This document shows, in pieces, positions 24,260 to 37,444 of a stretch of 64,000 bases of DNA. Numbering within the stretch: position 1 is the first letter of the stretch; every line of letters starts with the position of its first letter. The notes below the pieces were generated by a model that saw only the letters and a list, made by a program, of their open reading frames with translations, searched no databases and was not told the DNA's origin. A program made the translations under genes and the position numbers. The stretch is from Holothuria scabra (Eukaryota > Echinodermata > Holothuroidea > Aspidochirotida > Holothuriidae), in assembly GCA_037179385.1 (NCBI GenBank), contig CM074200.1, positions 32,863,884 through 32,927,883 of the forward strand, written 5' to 3'.

Positions 24260-26167
24260 CAGTGGCGGATCCAGAAATTTTCAGCGTGGGGGGTCTGCAT
24301 GTGGTTGGGTATCAAATGTACACTGAGCGAAGCGCCACCATAGGTATGTATGTTGTTTAGTCTCTGATGCCTATAAGAGTTCAGGAAATGGGAAATGGGG
24401 GTGGCAGGCAAGCATCCAAATTTTACCATAGAAAAGTTTGGATGCTGGGTTTTCTGCAAGGAAATTTGAACAGTTGGGGAATTACTGAAGAATTTGCATT
24501 TTCTATCAAAGTCTTCAAATCTGAGGTTGGGCGGCGACCAAAGATCGTTGTTGCTACATAATGTTATCCAACGCCTATGTTATGAGGCTCTCCGACGAAA
24601 TTTTTTTGTGCTTATATTGGAGAAAATATGGAATTCTATGGAAGAAAATTTATGGAAATAGCACTGTATATAGTTAACGGTGTCACTTGGTGATCTGGTG
24701 TCACAAGTGTAGCAAATTTCCGATTTTGTCACACCCAGAGCTCGGAAAGGTTTACCAAAGTGAAGGTATGAGCGAGCATTTCTGCTAAGGAATTGCAATT
24801 TTCGGCGCGGGAAGCGCGCGGAAAATTTTGCCTTCTTGAATCAAATAATGACGAATATGGAGCTAATTAGAGAAAATTGATTGAGAATTTCGTAATTTCA
24901 TGAGTTATCAAAACCACACAGTAGACTGGTCTCACAATTGGCAAATTTCCGAATTCTTCATTTTCAGAGTCCCCTGCCTCGCCTGGGTGTCTAAGAAAAA
25001 AAGGAGGGGGCGAGATGCAACATGGTGCTAAATGTTTCAATATTTTAAGCCACTATGAAACTCCCAAGCTTTCAAAACATGGTCTTGAAAGTGTGGGAAA
25101 TCATTACTTCAACGGACTATACCGTCAATGTGAATTTAATACGTGATGTACTCTAATACCGTCACACGGTTTTAGGCAGCATTGCAACATGGCTATGTCA
25201 TGTGTAAACTAGTGTCATGTAGTATGGTGTACCCTCTTTGGCCTTTAGCATGAACGCCATCTTGCTATTTACGAGTAATTCACCCTTCCTCTTGTCCTAG
25301 ATTCCCAGGGCCCTTCCTGTTTCCCGCCACGTGTTACCGGTAAACGTGACAAACTACCCCGCCCTGGTTCCACGTGTATGCTGTATCCCATATTTTCAAG
25401 GTGTGACCAATTTACCCTCTACAGCCTCCTCGTTGATCATTTAGATCAGCACATTCCTTAATATTTATCTAATTTGGTACGTCACAACTTTTAACCAATC
25501 AGGGGACTGCATGTGTTCTGATCTCCCCCAGACATGAACGCCCGAGCTTGCGAGTTTTGGTCACACTCACACACTGGTGCAGCAGACCTCATACGACGAA
25601 CACCTGCGTCAATCTGTATATAGCCAAATTTTAATAATTCTTTTCTTTTTGACGGCTTTTAATCGAACGGAATAAAACCGCCAATCATCTTGAATCAGAA
25701 CTAAGTCTTCTTCTCCTCTGTTTTTCATATATCAACTTGTACCGCCTACACACTCTGCAACATTCCGTATAACCTTCGTATCAACGATTGGCCCATTCTC
25801 CGACAATCAGTCGTAGCCCCACGTTTTGACATAGACACACATGCGATGTCACAAACAGCGTTACCAAAGGCCGTTGGCGAAAAACGCTGGATTTAGAATT
25901 CGTCATTGCGCAATGTGTAAACAGAGCGGGAATTTACCAAATGATGCGGAAGATAGATATATTAAAATTTACATTTTTCATTTTACTGAAGAATACGACA
26001 CAAAAATACGGTAATCAAATAATGTAACAACTATCACTGTATTTTTAAAAAGTAATCAGGCCTAGTTTACAATTAGCCTAGCTATCTATACAATTTTTTA
26101 CCATCCCGGTGGGGGAGGGGGGTAAGCATACCCCCATACTCCCCCCTCCCATCTGGATCCGCCACTG
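24260..26167. mobile_element. Non-autonomous hAT-like element (1.9 kb)
   Basis: The left terminus CAGTGGCGGATCCAGA (24260-24275) is exactly inverted at the right end (26152-26167), giving 16-bp terminal inverted repeats. Flanks CGTGTCAC (24252-24259) and CGTGTCAA (26168-26175) match at 7 of 8 bases, as expected for the 8-bp hAT target duplication. CAGTG-type ends are hAT-like. No transposase frame is present, so the element would depend on a related active copy. Interior blocks around 24690-24760 (GCAAATTTCCGATTTTGTCA) recur near 48990 and 49170. Confidence 0.75.
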
Positions 26168-26175
26168 CGTGTCAA

Positions 26176-29100
26176 AAATACATACGATTTTATGTAAAAC
26201 TGCTACCGTCCTGTTCCTGGGCAGAACGTTAAATCGGTCAATGACAGTTCTTAAAATTCTTCAGGAAATACGTGCTTCTGCTCATCTGAAGTCCAGTTTT
26301 TACTGCCCGTTTCTTCCTCTTTGTCTATCCAAGGAGCAGTCGTTGATAGTTCCCTGATAATACTTACCTTCCTGGAACCACATGGTCCATTACAGAATGG
26401 TGACAACATCAGAATAAAGCGAGGGCGATATGTATTTTAGACAAACTCGTCATGTAGCAACACATAGATGAAGTGTTACTCCTGCATGTATGTCGACACC
26501 TTCTATGTTGGCAACACATAAAGGAGATGAAGGAACTGAGAGCCACAATAAGTAAAGTTCCTTTTGTTCCGCTGCTTGGCTGTTCGCTAGTAGTGGCGTC
26601 GCCAGACTTTTCATTCTAAGGGGCACATCGTATTTGCAGTGCCAGATGTATTCTCATAGCACCGGAGGTGACAAGGAGCACGAAGCCCGAGGCCCTGACG
26701 GGTGAGGTCTAAGGACCTGCCTCAGGGTCCCTGGTAGGCTCCAGGGACAACGCCCATGGGCACTGGAAGCAAAGAACTCGGAAGCCCCTGGATTTTAGGG
26801 TATTTGTAAACTACTATTTGTTTTCATTTAAGGGTAATTTTATTGACTAAAAATTGGCCTGAAATTTAGTTGGATATTTTAAAGCAACATTTAATTGGTA
26901 GCACAACTTCTACCAGGAGGGGATCGGTTAGACATTTTGAAAAGGTGGAGGGGGAACAGAACTTTAGAAAGAGCAGTTGACTGGCAGTTTAACGTGATTC
27001 TCTTAAGGAAATATGTTTTCCTGTCTGGCAGGCTGCCTGGGGAGGGATTCCATTGGGGAGAAGGGGGTGCAGGGGCTAACGTTAATCTACCTTCTCATGT
27101 ACACTATATGGACGTCTATATTGACATGATTTGGAACTTTTCAGTCAAGGTCATTTTAAACAAGAACAAAAATTCTCTCAATACCAACTCGAAATTTCGG
27201 CATGTTTTGCTTGATTTAGTTTACAGACGGCTAAGTAAAATACTGTTTTCCAAAAAATATTGACCTAAAAAAGTTTGGATGAGTTTATGACTGTGGAACT
27301 CATACAAGTGGATCATTTTTCAAAAGTTCTTCGTATGCAATTAGCCGAAGTATAGACAGCAAAATTCGGGTCAATTTGACGAATTTTGCTGCAATTTTTT
27401 CGATTGTATAACTGCGCCATACAAAGTTCTTCAGCTTGCTGGTTTGAGTCAGTCATAAAAAAATATCAAATGATTAACCAGTCATTAACGCACTAGGCCG
27501 ATAATTTTGGCTCCGGAATATTTATAAAGCAGCGGTTTATAGAATGTACAGCTGGCAAATCAAGGAAACAACGAGGGTTTCAGTATGTGCAATATAACAA
27601 ATTCTCAAATGCAAAGGCGCGATTCCACATTCATAATTATTCACTATCTGCACGGGAATTTATGGAGAGGTTAGGGTATTTGGCATTTGAAGATAATATG
27701 AAAAAAAAGACCATTGATGAATATTCTCCAGACCATGAAAAGTAATATTGGATCTATGAAAAACAAATCTAAAGGATGAGGGATTGAGTAAAGTGGCGTT
27801 TTACTAACTTTAATTGATTTTGCTTTTTGTTGGTTAAATAAATTCATTTCCGAGGGAGTCAAATAATTTACGTTGGTGAATGAACTTCCTTCAGTTATGC
27901 ATTGGTAATATTTGAAGCTGTGTTTTCGTTTTTAAAATTCGACTGGGAGGCATGTCCCGCCTTATCCGTCTTTGCCAATGACTATGTACAAACCATGACA
28001 ATAAAAGAGTTCGGTAATTCGTTGTCGCATGGAATTCTGGGGAATAGTCTTGAATATAAAAACCGAGCTCAGCAGATAGTGAACGGCGTTCCTTTGTTTT
28101 CGTCAGTACGATACGTATATACAACACTGCCTAGTCAGCTCGAACGAAAATAGGGGCTCGATCCTACATTAGGCAGGACCGAGACCAATTTTGTACACCC
28201 AAAAGACAGTTTAGGTACAATCTTCTTTAAACCAAAATTGAAATCCCTCCATTTGTAATAGATGGATTAATAGGAAGAATGATTTCACGAAACGTTCATG
28301 AAAATTCAAATTTTGGAATACCGGTACGTGTTGCAAGGGGGGGGGGGGGGGTGAGTTTGTTATCCCGACGATTTGGAGGATGTACGCATAGCGACCAAAA
28401 TGAACTCATCAAAGTCGCTTATTGCAGGAGAAGGTGGCTGAAATGTTGCGTCAGACCTTTTTTAAATCCCACTACTCTGACTACCACTGAACAATGTGAA
28501 TGTACCGTAAGTGAGACAATAGTAATTATACTTTATAAGTAAATATTAACTATGGTGAAACGACATGTACATAAAAGAATAAAACAATAGAATTGAATGT
28601 AAGGTACACGACATCACGAAAAAAGAAATGTGGGAAATACTTTCATAGAAGTCGATTAAAATACATCTATAGCATGTTACCTTGCCAAACCTTCTAGAAA
28701 ATTATGTATCTTATACATAGGCGGCGGAAGATATATTTTATTGGGGGCTACAAGTGTTCGGCAGCCCACAAAAGGGTGACGCCGTAATGCGTCCGGTTTT
28801 GCGCGAAGCGCAAAACCCCATTGGCATGGGGTCCAGAAGCCCGCTTATGGGCCGCTGGTCGGGTCAAGGGGGCTAAGCCCCCAATGCTCAGCGATTTTAG
28901 TGATTTGAGAGGCTCTAAAATGGTCGAAACTCATATTCAAATTAGGAATTCAGAAGTGGGGTGAGGTAAGGGGGCAGAATGGAATCGGGGAGTATTATGG
29001 TATTGCTAAAGGAGAAACATACTTTACAGGAACTAACGGGGCAAAGCCAAAATGTTGGAGCTATTCGAAATTGAACAAGTGATTGATAATATGATACAGG

Positions 29101-32100
29101 GCATTTTTAAGAGATCCAAAGTGTTTGGGGCATTCAATCAATAATCAGTTCTATTTAAAATCCCGAGGCAATATGCGTGGGGTCCAAGGTCCCGCAACAG
29201 GGCACCCAGAACCTCTGACATTTTAGGCCTTTTAGGGGACTTAATGAAAGCAAAAAGTACCTTTGTATAGGTATTACTAATTATCCTATAAAGGTCATTA
29301 TTACTGGGCAAATTTGGGTCACTGGGGCCAATAAGGGGACTGGGGACATGCCCCTCGCTCTGTATGTTTGAAATACCCTTATTTCAGAAGAAGAAACTTA
29401 ATTTGAAAAAGAAAGATAGCTTGAAAAGTTTTGTTTTAACTGTTTGAAGCGGGCGAAACTAAACTCTCCTACAGGTTATCGTTAATGTGGGGGTCCAGTG
29501 GACAAAGCTCCGCAAGCTTTGCAACTTTTGCACTCTGGAAAGTAATAATTGAGCCAAAGAATAACCGAAATGAAATAAGAGCAACTTAAAATTTTATTTT
29601 GCGGCATTTAGTTACTGAGGGGCCATGTCCCTCAAAATCTCATGCCTACCCTGCCATCGATGGAGTCTCCCCTAAAATTAATGAAAATAATCACTACAAA
29701 AAGACAAAGAAAGTGAAACTGTTTTTTATTTCTATTTGTCGTTTGTAAACTTCTCAGTTCAGCAGTGCAAAACGTTAATGAAGCCACAAGGGACTACCGC
29801 GGACCTTATTATGCAAAGCCTCCATCGGCGAAGAAAGTCGATTGTCGTGTTGTACTGTTTGTGGATAATGTATGTAAAGCATTTAAATCATTGGTTCAAA
29901 TGTCTATATAAAAGACTGTTATCTAAAGATTGTGACTATACAAGGAAACATGAACGGATCCGAATTCGAGATGAATAAAAGTAATCGAATAAATCGATGA
30001 AGATATATACTTTCAATTTAGCTAACCAGGATTTAAAATCGAATATACCGACCGGTCTCTTATTCAATCTGTTAAAATAAGGAACTTAACTGTACAGAGG
30101 ACTTAGCTTTTGTGTAAGAGTATGCTCATCGCCCAAAGAATTCTTAAAAGCAGCAGCACACCTCCATCTCTCCCAGCACTAACTTACTATGCGAGGTCCG
30201 CTACGTGCCTACACCTAAAGCACATGGTCTTACGTTTCTGCGACTGGGTGATTAGTGTTACAGGAGCGATTTGTGTCACGTCATGCAGCTGCGAAAATCG
30301 TGCGATCATTCACATGGTCGCCCGATTTTACATTAGCCTCTGCGATTTGTTGCGAATTTGGCCCGAGGTGAGACATTTCGCACTGTCGTAACATTGGTCT
30401 TGTGAGCTGGTCATTCAAGTATCATTGATATACCCGCCCAAAGGTTGATTCCCTAGATCAACACGTTCAAATGAACGACAAAAGTGCCGCCCAGAGAGAC
30501 AATAAAAAGATTAGATATTTTTGCTTTATACACGTTTCAAGACGCAAGTCGTCGAATAACATCATCATGGTGACATATACAAACGCAAACTAACTGACGC
30601 TGGATTCCTCGCGAGAGATCCCTGGCACACGTGAGAGTATTGCGTGACACCCTGGCTAGCGAGCGTCAAAAGGTCGGGCGGTGTTTTTTTTTTCTACAGT
30701 CCTCCCGACTCTCTGGCAAATTTAAAAGGGCTTCAGTCGGGCAATGGTTTGCAACATGTGCATCAAGAGTTCGAGTACCTATCCCAGTACGACCGTATAT
30801 GCGACCAATGTATTCGTCTGTGCTCGACCCAGAAATTTAGAAATGGTGAAACTCCGCTTTCCACCGCTTGAGACCTTGCAAAGTTGCAATGACTGAACCC
30901 GTTAAAGGAGTGCAGAACCTCTTAAAAAGTTTTGAAGGCTGCCTGGAACTGCTCGCACGACAATTGCAAAAGGGTTTAAACAACCTTATAGAAACATGCA
31001 AAAAAGAAAAACAACCATATTTAAAAAAAAATAAAAGGGACCTTCACACGGAAGGTTTTGAAAAAATTAAGAATAGTACCCGTGAATGCTCTTTCGTGTA
31101 AAAGTCAGTCTATTCATTGATCTGGGGTTACAGCTCCGTCTGCTTGTTTAATCGGATTTGAAATCATACACGCATTGACTTCCTTTACAGTGTTTTGAAA
31201 ACCCTGTTCCATAAGCAGATTGGATTTTCTTCGAAAATTTCTATACATAGGCAAATGGCAGCCTTGCTTTTCAGTTTATTGAGGGTCTTGTTTTGCGTCA
31301 AGTTACAGGGAAATAGTGTGTTAAGGGGTCCAAATTCACACACAATGTTGTCTGGCAGCCTGTGGCTTGCTGACCGAAATTTTGCAGGAGAAGATTCGTG
31401 AGAAGGGGCAAAATATAGTCTTTGCTAGCAAGTGCTGAAGTTGGTAAGGGTGGAGATGTTCTTCGCCTCTGCGACGGATTCAACCTCAAGTATGTGAAGT
31501 TTCATGGCGGTAGTGCAAACCTTGATTACATACAACAGGGACGTGTGAACTCTCCAGGATAAAGACTTTGTTACCAGGCGTGGAAAGTGAAAAATAGGGA
31601 ATCAAAGCCATTCAAAATGTAGTGGACGAAAGTAAGACTACCCGAGATTGTCCGAGCAGGGAGTTGCTAGAGACTCTAGCAACTCCCTGGTCCGACCCCC
31701 TCCTCCAGGCTCGCAAAATTCATGGGCAAAACTTGAAGCTCTTAGTTTTTCCTTTCGTTATTGCGTCTAACGGTCCAAATGCGCACTAACATTTCTCAGA
31801 GGGACCCTCGGGGACACTCTTTCTGTTCAGATCGCTCCTCTAAGACAGCAGTCGGAAACATTCACACCCTCAATAAAACTGCAAGCTTTATACGACTATG
31901 GTTCGTGTGGGAATGGTTGTGCGACTGGACAACTTCTTCTGTGCGTGTTTGGTTTGGAAATCGAAAAGAAACTGTGAGCCTATACTCTCAATATTCCATG
32001 TAGTCGGATAAAAGCAAGAGGGGCACTGCCCCGAATTTTGTCCTTGTCCCAAGTTACGTCAGTTCAGAGTTGCCTTAAGTGACAAAATAAATAATATACC

Positions 32101-33366
32101 TCTCCTTCGATTTATTTTTTCATCCAGACATATTCTAAAACCTCAGCGCTTCCGGGGGATCCCCCCAACCGCAGGAAAGGGTATTAAGGACTCGGTTTCG
32201 CATTGCGTCCAAAATTTTTTGCCTTAGTCTACATTTTTCTTTGCCCTCAGTTTGCCCCCCCCCCCCCACCATTTTTGACATTTCGGCTTAGCAACTGCCA
32301 ACGGACCAAACACCTTCTTTGAAATTGGCTACTTCTCTAACTTAGGGTGAGTTGGAAGAGATTCGGTCTGTTGCAAGTGCCTGATCTAAGTGGCAAGATG
32401 ACCAGCTTTTCGACCTGCATTTAGCAATTCTGACACCGGATTATGAGGGCGCATACGTATCCTTTCGATCTGACCATAACAACCATGATTTTGAAAAAAA
32501 AATTCAGAATTATTTTTATGCCAAAAGCGTAGTGGGAAAAAATCTGGCGGTCTGGCCGAACTAGAAAGGTTCAGAACTGAAGAGCAGACTAAGGTTTTCC
32601 CATCTGGGCCGTTTAAAGAATTTTGACCCAATGTTCTGTCTAAAGGCTCAGTTGTTATCACCCGACTTCAAAGTGTAATTTAGAAGTAAAATAGTGTGTC
32701 ATATAGTGTAGGCATCTCCCGATTCGTGGTTTCTTAGCGTCAAAAGCAACTGTCCTGGAAGGCCTGAAACAATTTCTTTGGGTAAATGACGACAAACTCC
32801 TCACACATGAGATCAGTGCCATACACGGCTTATGAGAACACATTTACATTACGAGCAGCTTGCTTTGAAGTATTCCTCTAAGTTGATTGGCAAATGAAAT
32901 TTGTGAGTTTATATTTGTGTCTAGCGACTATAATCGCTGTGCAATTTTTCTGGGAGTGTTGCGCTCCCATCTCCAAATCAAATGTTACGAGGGGAGGAAA
33001 AGCTAGTAATATGCTGATAAGTAGCCAGGATTTTCATCAGAGGGGTTATTCAAGTGTGACTTGGGGAAGGGTTCAAAAGGACGGGGATGCTATGTCCCTT
33101 TGAAGGAGAAATAAGTTTTGCGCACGAGTTCTTAAGATGCAAAATGGTACATAATTTGTTCCTCAAAACGAGATACAGTTTGCAGAGGTCCCATTTTCAA
33201 TACATTATGTTCCATTACTTTTTTCGAGTTTGGGTCAAAGGGAACTTCGCCCAAATAGCGTGCACAATGGGGTCATGACATCAGCTAATCGAGGGAAATC
33301 ACTCGGAAGAAGTCTGACCGAGCAACAAGAGTACACACTATATTAGCTTTTGGCCGTCATGCGTGC
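26176..33366. other. No gene seen; decayed dispersed repeats
   Basis: No gene could be supported. The region around 26590-26790 and the stretch 28722-29690 look like decayed repeats rich in GGGGTC/GGGGCC words. A G homopolymer lies at about 28337-28350. A small lysine-rich frame at 30888-31101 is unrecognised. A perfect palindrome is listed separately. Confidence 0.4.
31657..31689. repeat. 33-bp palindrome (16-bp arms, 1-base centre)
   Basis: CAGGGAGTTGCTAGAG, one A, then the exact reverse complement. It would form a strong hairpin. No target duplication was seen. Confidence 0.95.
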
Positions 33367-33370
33367 TTAA

Positions 33371-33505
33371 AGGCCCAACTCTCTCATCACAAACAGTACC
33401 AATTATTCTAAACTTTTTCCTTAAGCCCTTCCCACAATTGTCTAAAAATCATCCTCGTCCAGAAACAATCTCAATTTATTGCTTCAGGGTAAATATGGAC
33501 AGCGT
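33371..33505 (-). mobile_element. TTAA-flanked MITE family 1, truncated copy
   Basis: TTAA at 33367-33370 precedes AGGCCCAACTCTCTCATC. The blocks CCCACAATTGTCTAAAAATC and CATCCTCGTCCAGAAACAA match the reversed right half of the elements at 42697 and 43496. The other half is missing. Confidence 0.6.
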
Positions 33506-36500
33506 ATACTCGTACCTTGGCCAACGGCCTTCTATTAAAAATCTGATATACTTTCCTTTTTAATTCCACGCTGTAAAGCTATAAAAGTCGAACATCGTTC
33601 AAATCTGAGCTTTTCCACGAGCTGCGAGGAGCAAGTGGTGACCATATCTGGTTCTTTTAGATGTTTGGTGCGTGTAATTCGGAAGATCAAACCTGACTGA
33701 AAACCATTGGCATGCAGAAAATCAAATTCGCGACATGTCAGACTCAAAAAGGGTGGTGCAGAGCTCAAGACAACACCTCCTGCACCCCGACCAAAAATGT
33801 GGGGAAAATCCGATAAAAATGTATTCTAATGCTTGGAGCAAAATTATGCCATAGTTATTTGCCTGTGAAGGAATATTTCAAGATACCCCGCTTTTTTACA
33901 AGTTGTATGCCCATTCGCCAAGGTCAGCTGCTTCCCAACTCCTTTCAAATTGTTTTAGTTACTCTGGAGAAGACAATGCGAACATGGCAAAAATGAAACA
34001 TTTAAGACGATTCAAAAGAAAAAAACATACAAAGACAGATAAAGTGATAATCTTGTCAGCTTGTAATCCCCTTCAGAGATATTTCCATTTATCAATAACT
34101 TCCGTCATATCTATTTATTATCTCGTTCAACATACATTTCTTCACAAGTTGTCAGCTGCATATATCTTGTACATACCAAAGATATCGTTTCTTCGCCATT
34201 TCTTCCTTAAAACAGTCATATCAAAGATTTTATATCCTGTTTTACATCGACAGTTTCTTGTGTAATATTAACAGTACCTATAAGTAATCATTTACTTCAT
34301 TCTTTGCTTCGTATCTGTGAGAGCGATTACGTTATTTAAGTCCATCAGCTCTTTCCTTCAAGATTCACACATGAGCTTATTACATTACCTGACTGGTTAT
34401 ATTTGCCATCCTACAAGGATGGCCTTAGTAATAGTAAATACCATTGTGTAGTGCAGTGGGTGCTTAAATTATAACTTGGAAAAAGGAGTAGAAAGCGCGA
34501 TGCCGTGAGGGAGAGGGTGGGGCCAGGACGGATTACGCCATCACCACCTTCCACGAGGGCCCCCTCAAATATCCACAAAGTATGAAATTGTAAGCCTTTA
34601 CTTAAAATATATTTTTTCTTCAATGACTTTACTCATAAATAATGTAACATAATATAAAGGCATTTAAGTACTCTCATACATTTCCCCACTAGATGACAGC
34701 TCTTCTGTTCAAAACGCCTCAGAAAGGCGGTCTGTAAATTAAACCCACACTCTCTCAACCCTGATAAGAGATTCTTACGCCAGTGTTGTAAATACAATTA
34801 AATATTACTCGTTAGTTTCCTTTCATCGGCATCCCTGATACTATTTACAGCAATGTAAACCAACAACTACACAGAACGTCCATATACCACAAATGAGAAA
34901 TGAGACAAGTTGCACAATAAATCATATTTGTGAGAAGACTTCAAAATGAGTCAAAAAGATGATTCATTTTTTTGTAACTGATTACAAATAGTACTGTGAA
35001 AAAGTCAAATAAAGAGAACGATTTCCCCTATTGGGGAACGCAAACCATTTTACATCAGTAACAGTTTACAAGTTTCACCGTGTAACGGGTAACAATTCTA
35101 CCTATAAACAAACTTTTAACAAGTGACGTTGAAGTCACACTATACAACGAATTCGCATTTTTGCGGGTTTTATTTATCAAAATCTTCTTCATCTCTGGTC
35201 GGAAAGAGCCAACATTTTCCAACCAGTGCAAACAGGCCTACATAATTTGAATCTGATGTCGATGAAAATAAAATGCCAACTGATTTTTTCGTGACGTCAG
35301 TTACACCGTCATACATGTTTTTATCGGACAGCTCAGTCTGATGAAATATGTCCGTTGGTGTGACGTCAAGGAAAACGGTAATTAACATAAATTTAACTTG
35401 CATAGCCCTGCGGTACAATTCATATTTTACACAGTTTGGTCAATTTTTGGCTCTTTCAAAAAGTCGGATCGGAATTCGATCCGAATCCATTGTATAGTCT
35501 GACCACGGCTTGATGTTACAGCCGACAGGCTAACCTTAACTTCCTCCTATCCCTGTCTCACAGACCACCAACACAATTTATGTTTTGATTTAAATTTTCA
35601 AGAAAACACGACAAACTCTGCAAAACAAGATAAATCTGTACAACTAAACACCACGCTTAAGTGCATTTGATCAAGTGCTAAAGTGATATAGTTGTCCTCT
35701 CATTTTAATTCCTCACAAATACGGATAAAAAAGTGAAAGCCACAAGAAAAAAAATTGCCTGCAAAAGTTAATTTTCTACACATGTTTTCATTTCCCCATC
35801 CTCCACAATCCTGCCCACCCTCCAGTATGCTTCTGGGTTTAGAGCATGGTGACACTCTCCTCATTCACCTTTCATGTGCCAATTTGGTGAGACCACACCT
35901 GAACACTAAATAACAATCCATATACGAACGGTCACAACGAAATCCTCAGAAAAATTTGACTATCTTATCCATTCATGTCTTCATTGCATGTAGTAGGTTA
36001 CCATTTACTGTACGTGCTTAGAATATTTCAATAAAATTTCAAAATTCGGCAAAACAACATGTTTACATATTTCTGACCTAAATGACCGCCGAAAATATCA
36101 TTTTCATAACCAAATGGTTATGACTTTATTCCTATTTCGCAATGGTATTTGAATGTTAGCAGGCCTAAGGTAACAAATCATAATGATAGTGCCAAAACAT
36201 ATGTGTAATCGATTATCGAGAAGTAATATATCGAGTAGTAAATAAATGGCGTAGACAGTGGATTATCTTAAAATATTTGTCGGGGTGAGAAAAAAAACTC
36301 GTGTACAGTAGCTACATTGTGATTACATTTCATTGGTTTAATATAAACCAATGCGCATCTTCTTACTACACTCATTAATAATTCCTTCTACCTGTTGTTT
36401 TTCTCACAGAAACAAAATGGTGGATATTTTAGCCATGATAAACAAAATATTGTATTAACATGTCATTGCATAACCCAACAAATGCATAAAAAGACAAACT

Positions 36501-37169
36501 TATTTACTCAAAACCACATGGAAGGCAAATAGTTACGTAAGACGTTATAACTGGCTCAAGTGAGACATATGAGTTTATCGGAAAACTGTGATGAAACTGA
36601 CTCCACAACGGTGAAAATCAAAAGCCGTTTATTAACTGCAAACCGAGACCCGAAACCACACTAACTACTATCTAGTGAAAGAGGAGGTAGGTGTGTTCAG
36701 CATGTTACGCAGGCACACGGAGCGCCGAGCGGGGTTTTACTGTTTTCATGTTCAAAGAATTAAAACCAAACTCTGCTAATATTACAAAGATCAATTTACA
36801 GCTGAAACAGTAGACCTGTCTGTGCCCATAGTAAATAGGGACGTCCGAACTGTTCCTGGGACTGGGAGGGGGTTGGGCTAAGCTAGTTCTCACACTTGGG
36901 CGTATATTTCAGACGCAATTGATGCGTTCTGCCAATCACCCCTCTCAACATAGAGTAGATGCGCAATGTTTAACAGGGTGTTTCTTGACTGGCTGTTACC
37001 ATTGTAAATAGTGTATTCTTCCTTAGGGTTAGAGATAAGGGCTATCGTTAGCCAGCTAGGATATTTCTTGTTAAACAGTGTGAATAGCCCCTCCACGTGT
37101 AGAAAAAATTTCAAGGCTGATCAATTTACCTTTTCAATGAAATCATATTTTTTGAGTATGATAAGAGGT
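33506..37169. other. No gene seen
   Basis: No supportable gene. A minus-strand frame at 35170-35418 follows a possible acceptor but matches no family. A 23-bp near-palindrome, CATTGGTTTA...AAACCAATG, lies at about 36330-36352. Confidence 0.45.
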
Positions 37170-37317
37170 GTTCTCTCTTAAATCAATACATTTAAAATTA
37201 GCCTAATAGGGTCAAATAAAATCTAAAAGAATGGAATTAGCGACCAATCGATCGTCCGATTGGTCCACTCTTTTAGATTTAAACTGCAATATTTTAAATT
37301 TTACGATTTAAGAGAGT
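37170..37317. mobile_element. 148-bp foldback (MITE-like) element
   Basis: The sequence folds on itself along most of its length. TTCTCTCTTAAATC at the left mirrors GATTTAAGAGAGTA at the right. AAATCTAAAAGA mirrors TCTTTTAGATTT. ACCAATCG mirrors CGATTGGT at the centre. A non-autonomous foldback or MITE is the simplest reading; no target duplication is clear. Confidence 0.65.
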
Positions 37318-37344
37318 ACCTAGCAAATAAAGTAGTATGTCTGG

Positions 37345-37435
37345 TAGCCCGCGGAGCGGAAGAAGCCCTTTCGTTCAGTCCATCGCTACAAAAAACCAAC
37401 CAAAGGGGCTGCAGGCACAGAGGCTCGGTCGGCTA
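37345..37435 (-). mobile_element. 96-bp Mutator-like mini-element, copy 3
   Basis: On the plus strand it starts TAGCCCGCGGAGCGGAAG and ends GGTCGGCTA. Its reverse complement aligns with copies 1 and 2 (CTGCAGCCCC, TTTTTTGTAGCGATGG). This copy best preserves both inverted ends. Flanks TATGTCTGG (37336-37344) and TATCTCTGA (37436-37444) match at 7 of 9 bases. Confidence 0.6.
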
Positions 37436-37444
37436 TATCTCTGA

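Noticed and set aside
30888..31101. Small gene starting MTEPVKGVQNLLKSF
   Set aside because: It looks helical and lysine-rich, but it has no recognisable homologue and no clear promoter or splice context, so it was left out of the gene list.
35170..35418. Minus-strand 3' exon (82 codons)
   Set aside because: The acceptor-like CAG is weak and its phase does not fit well. The protein matches no known domain.
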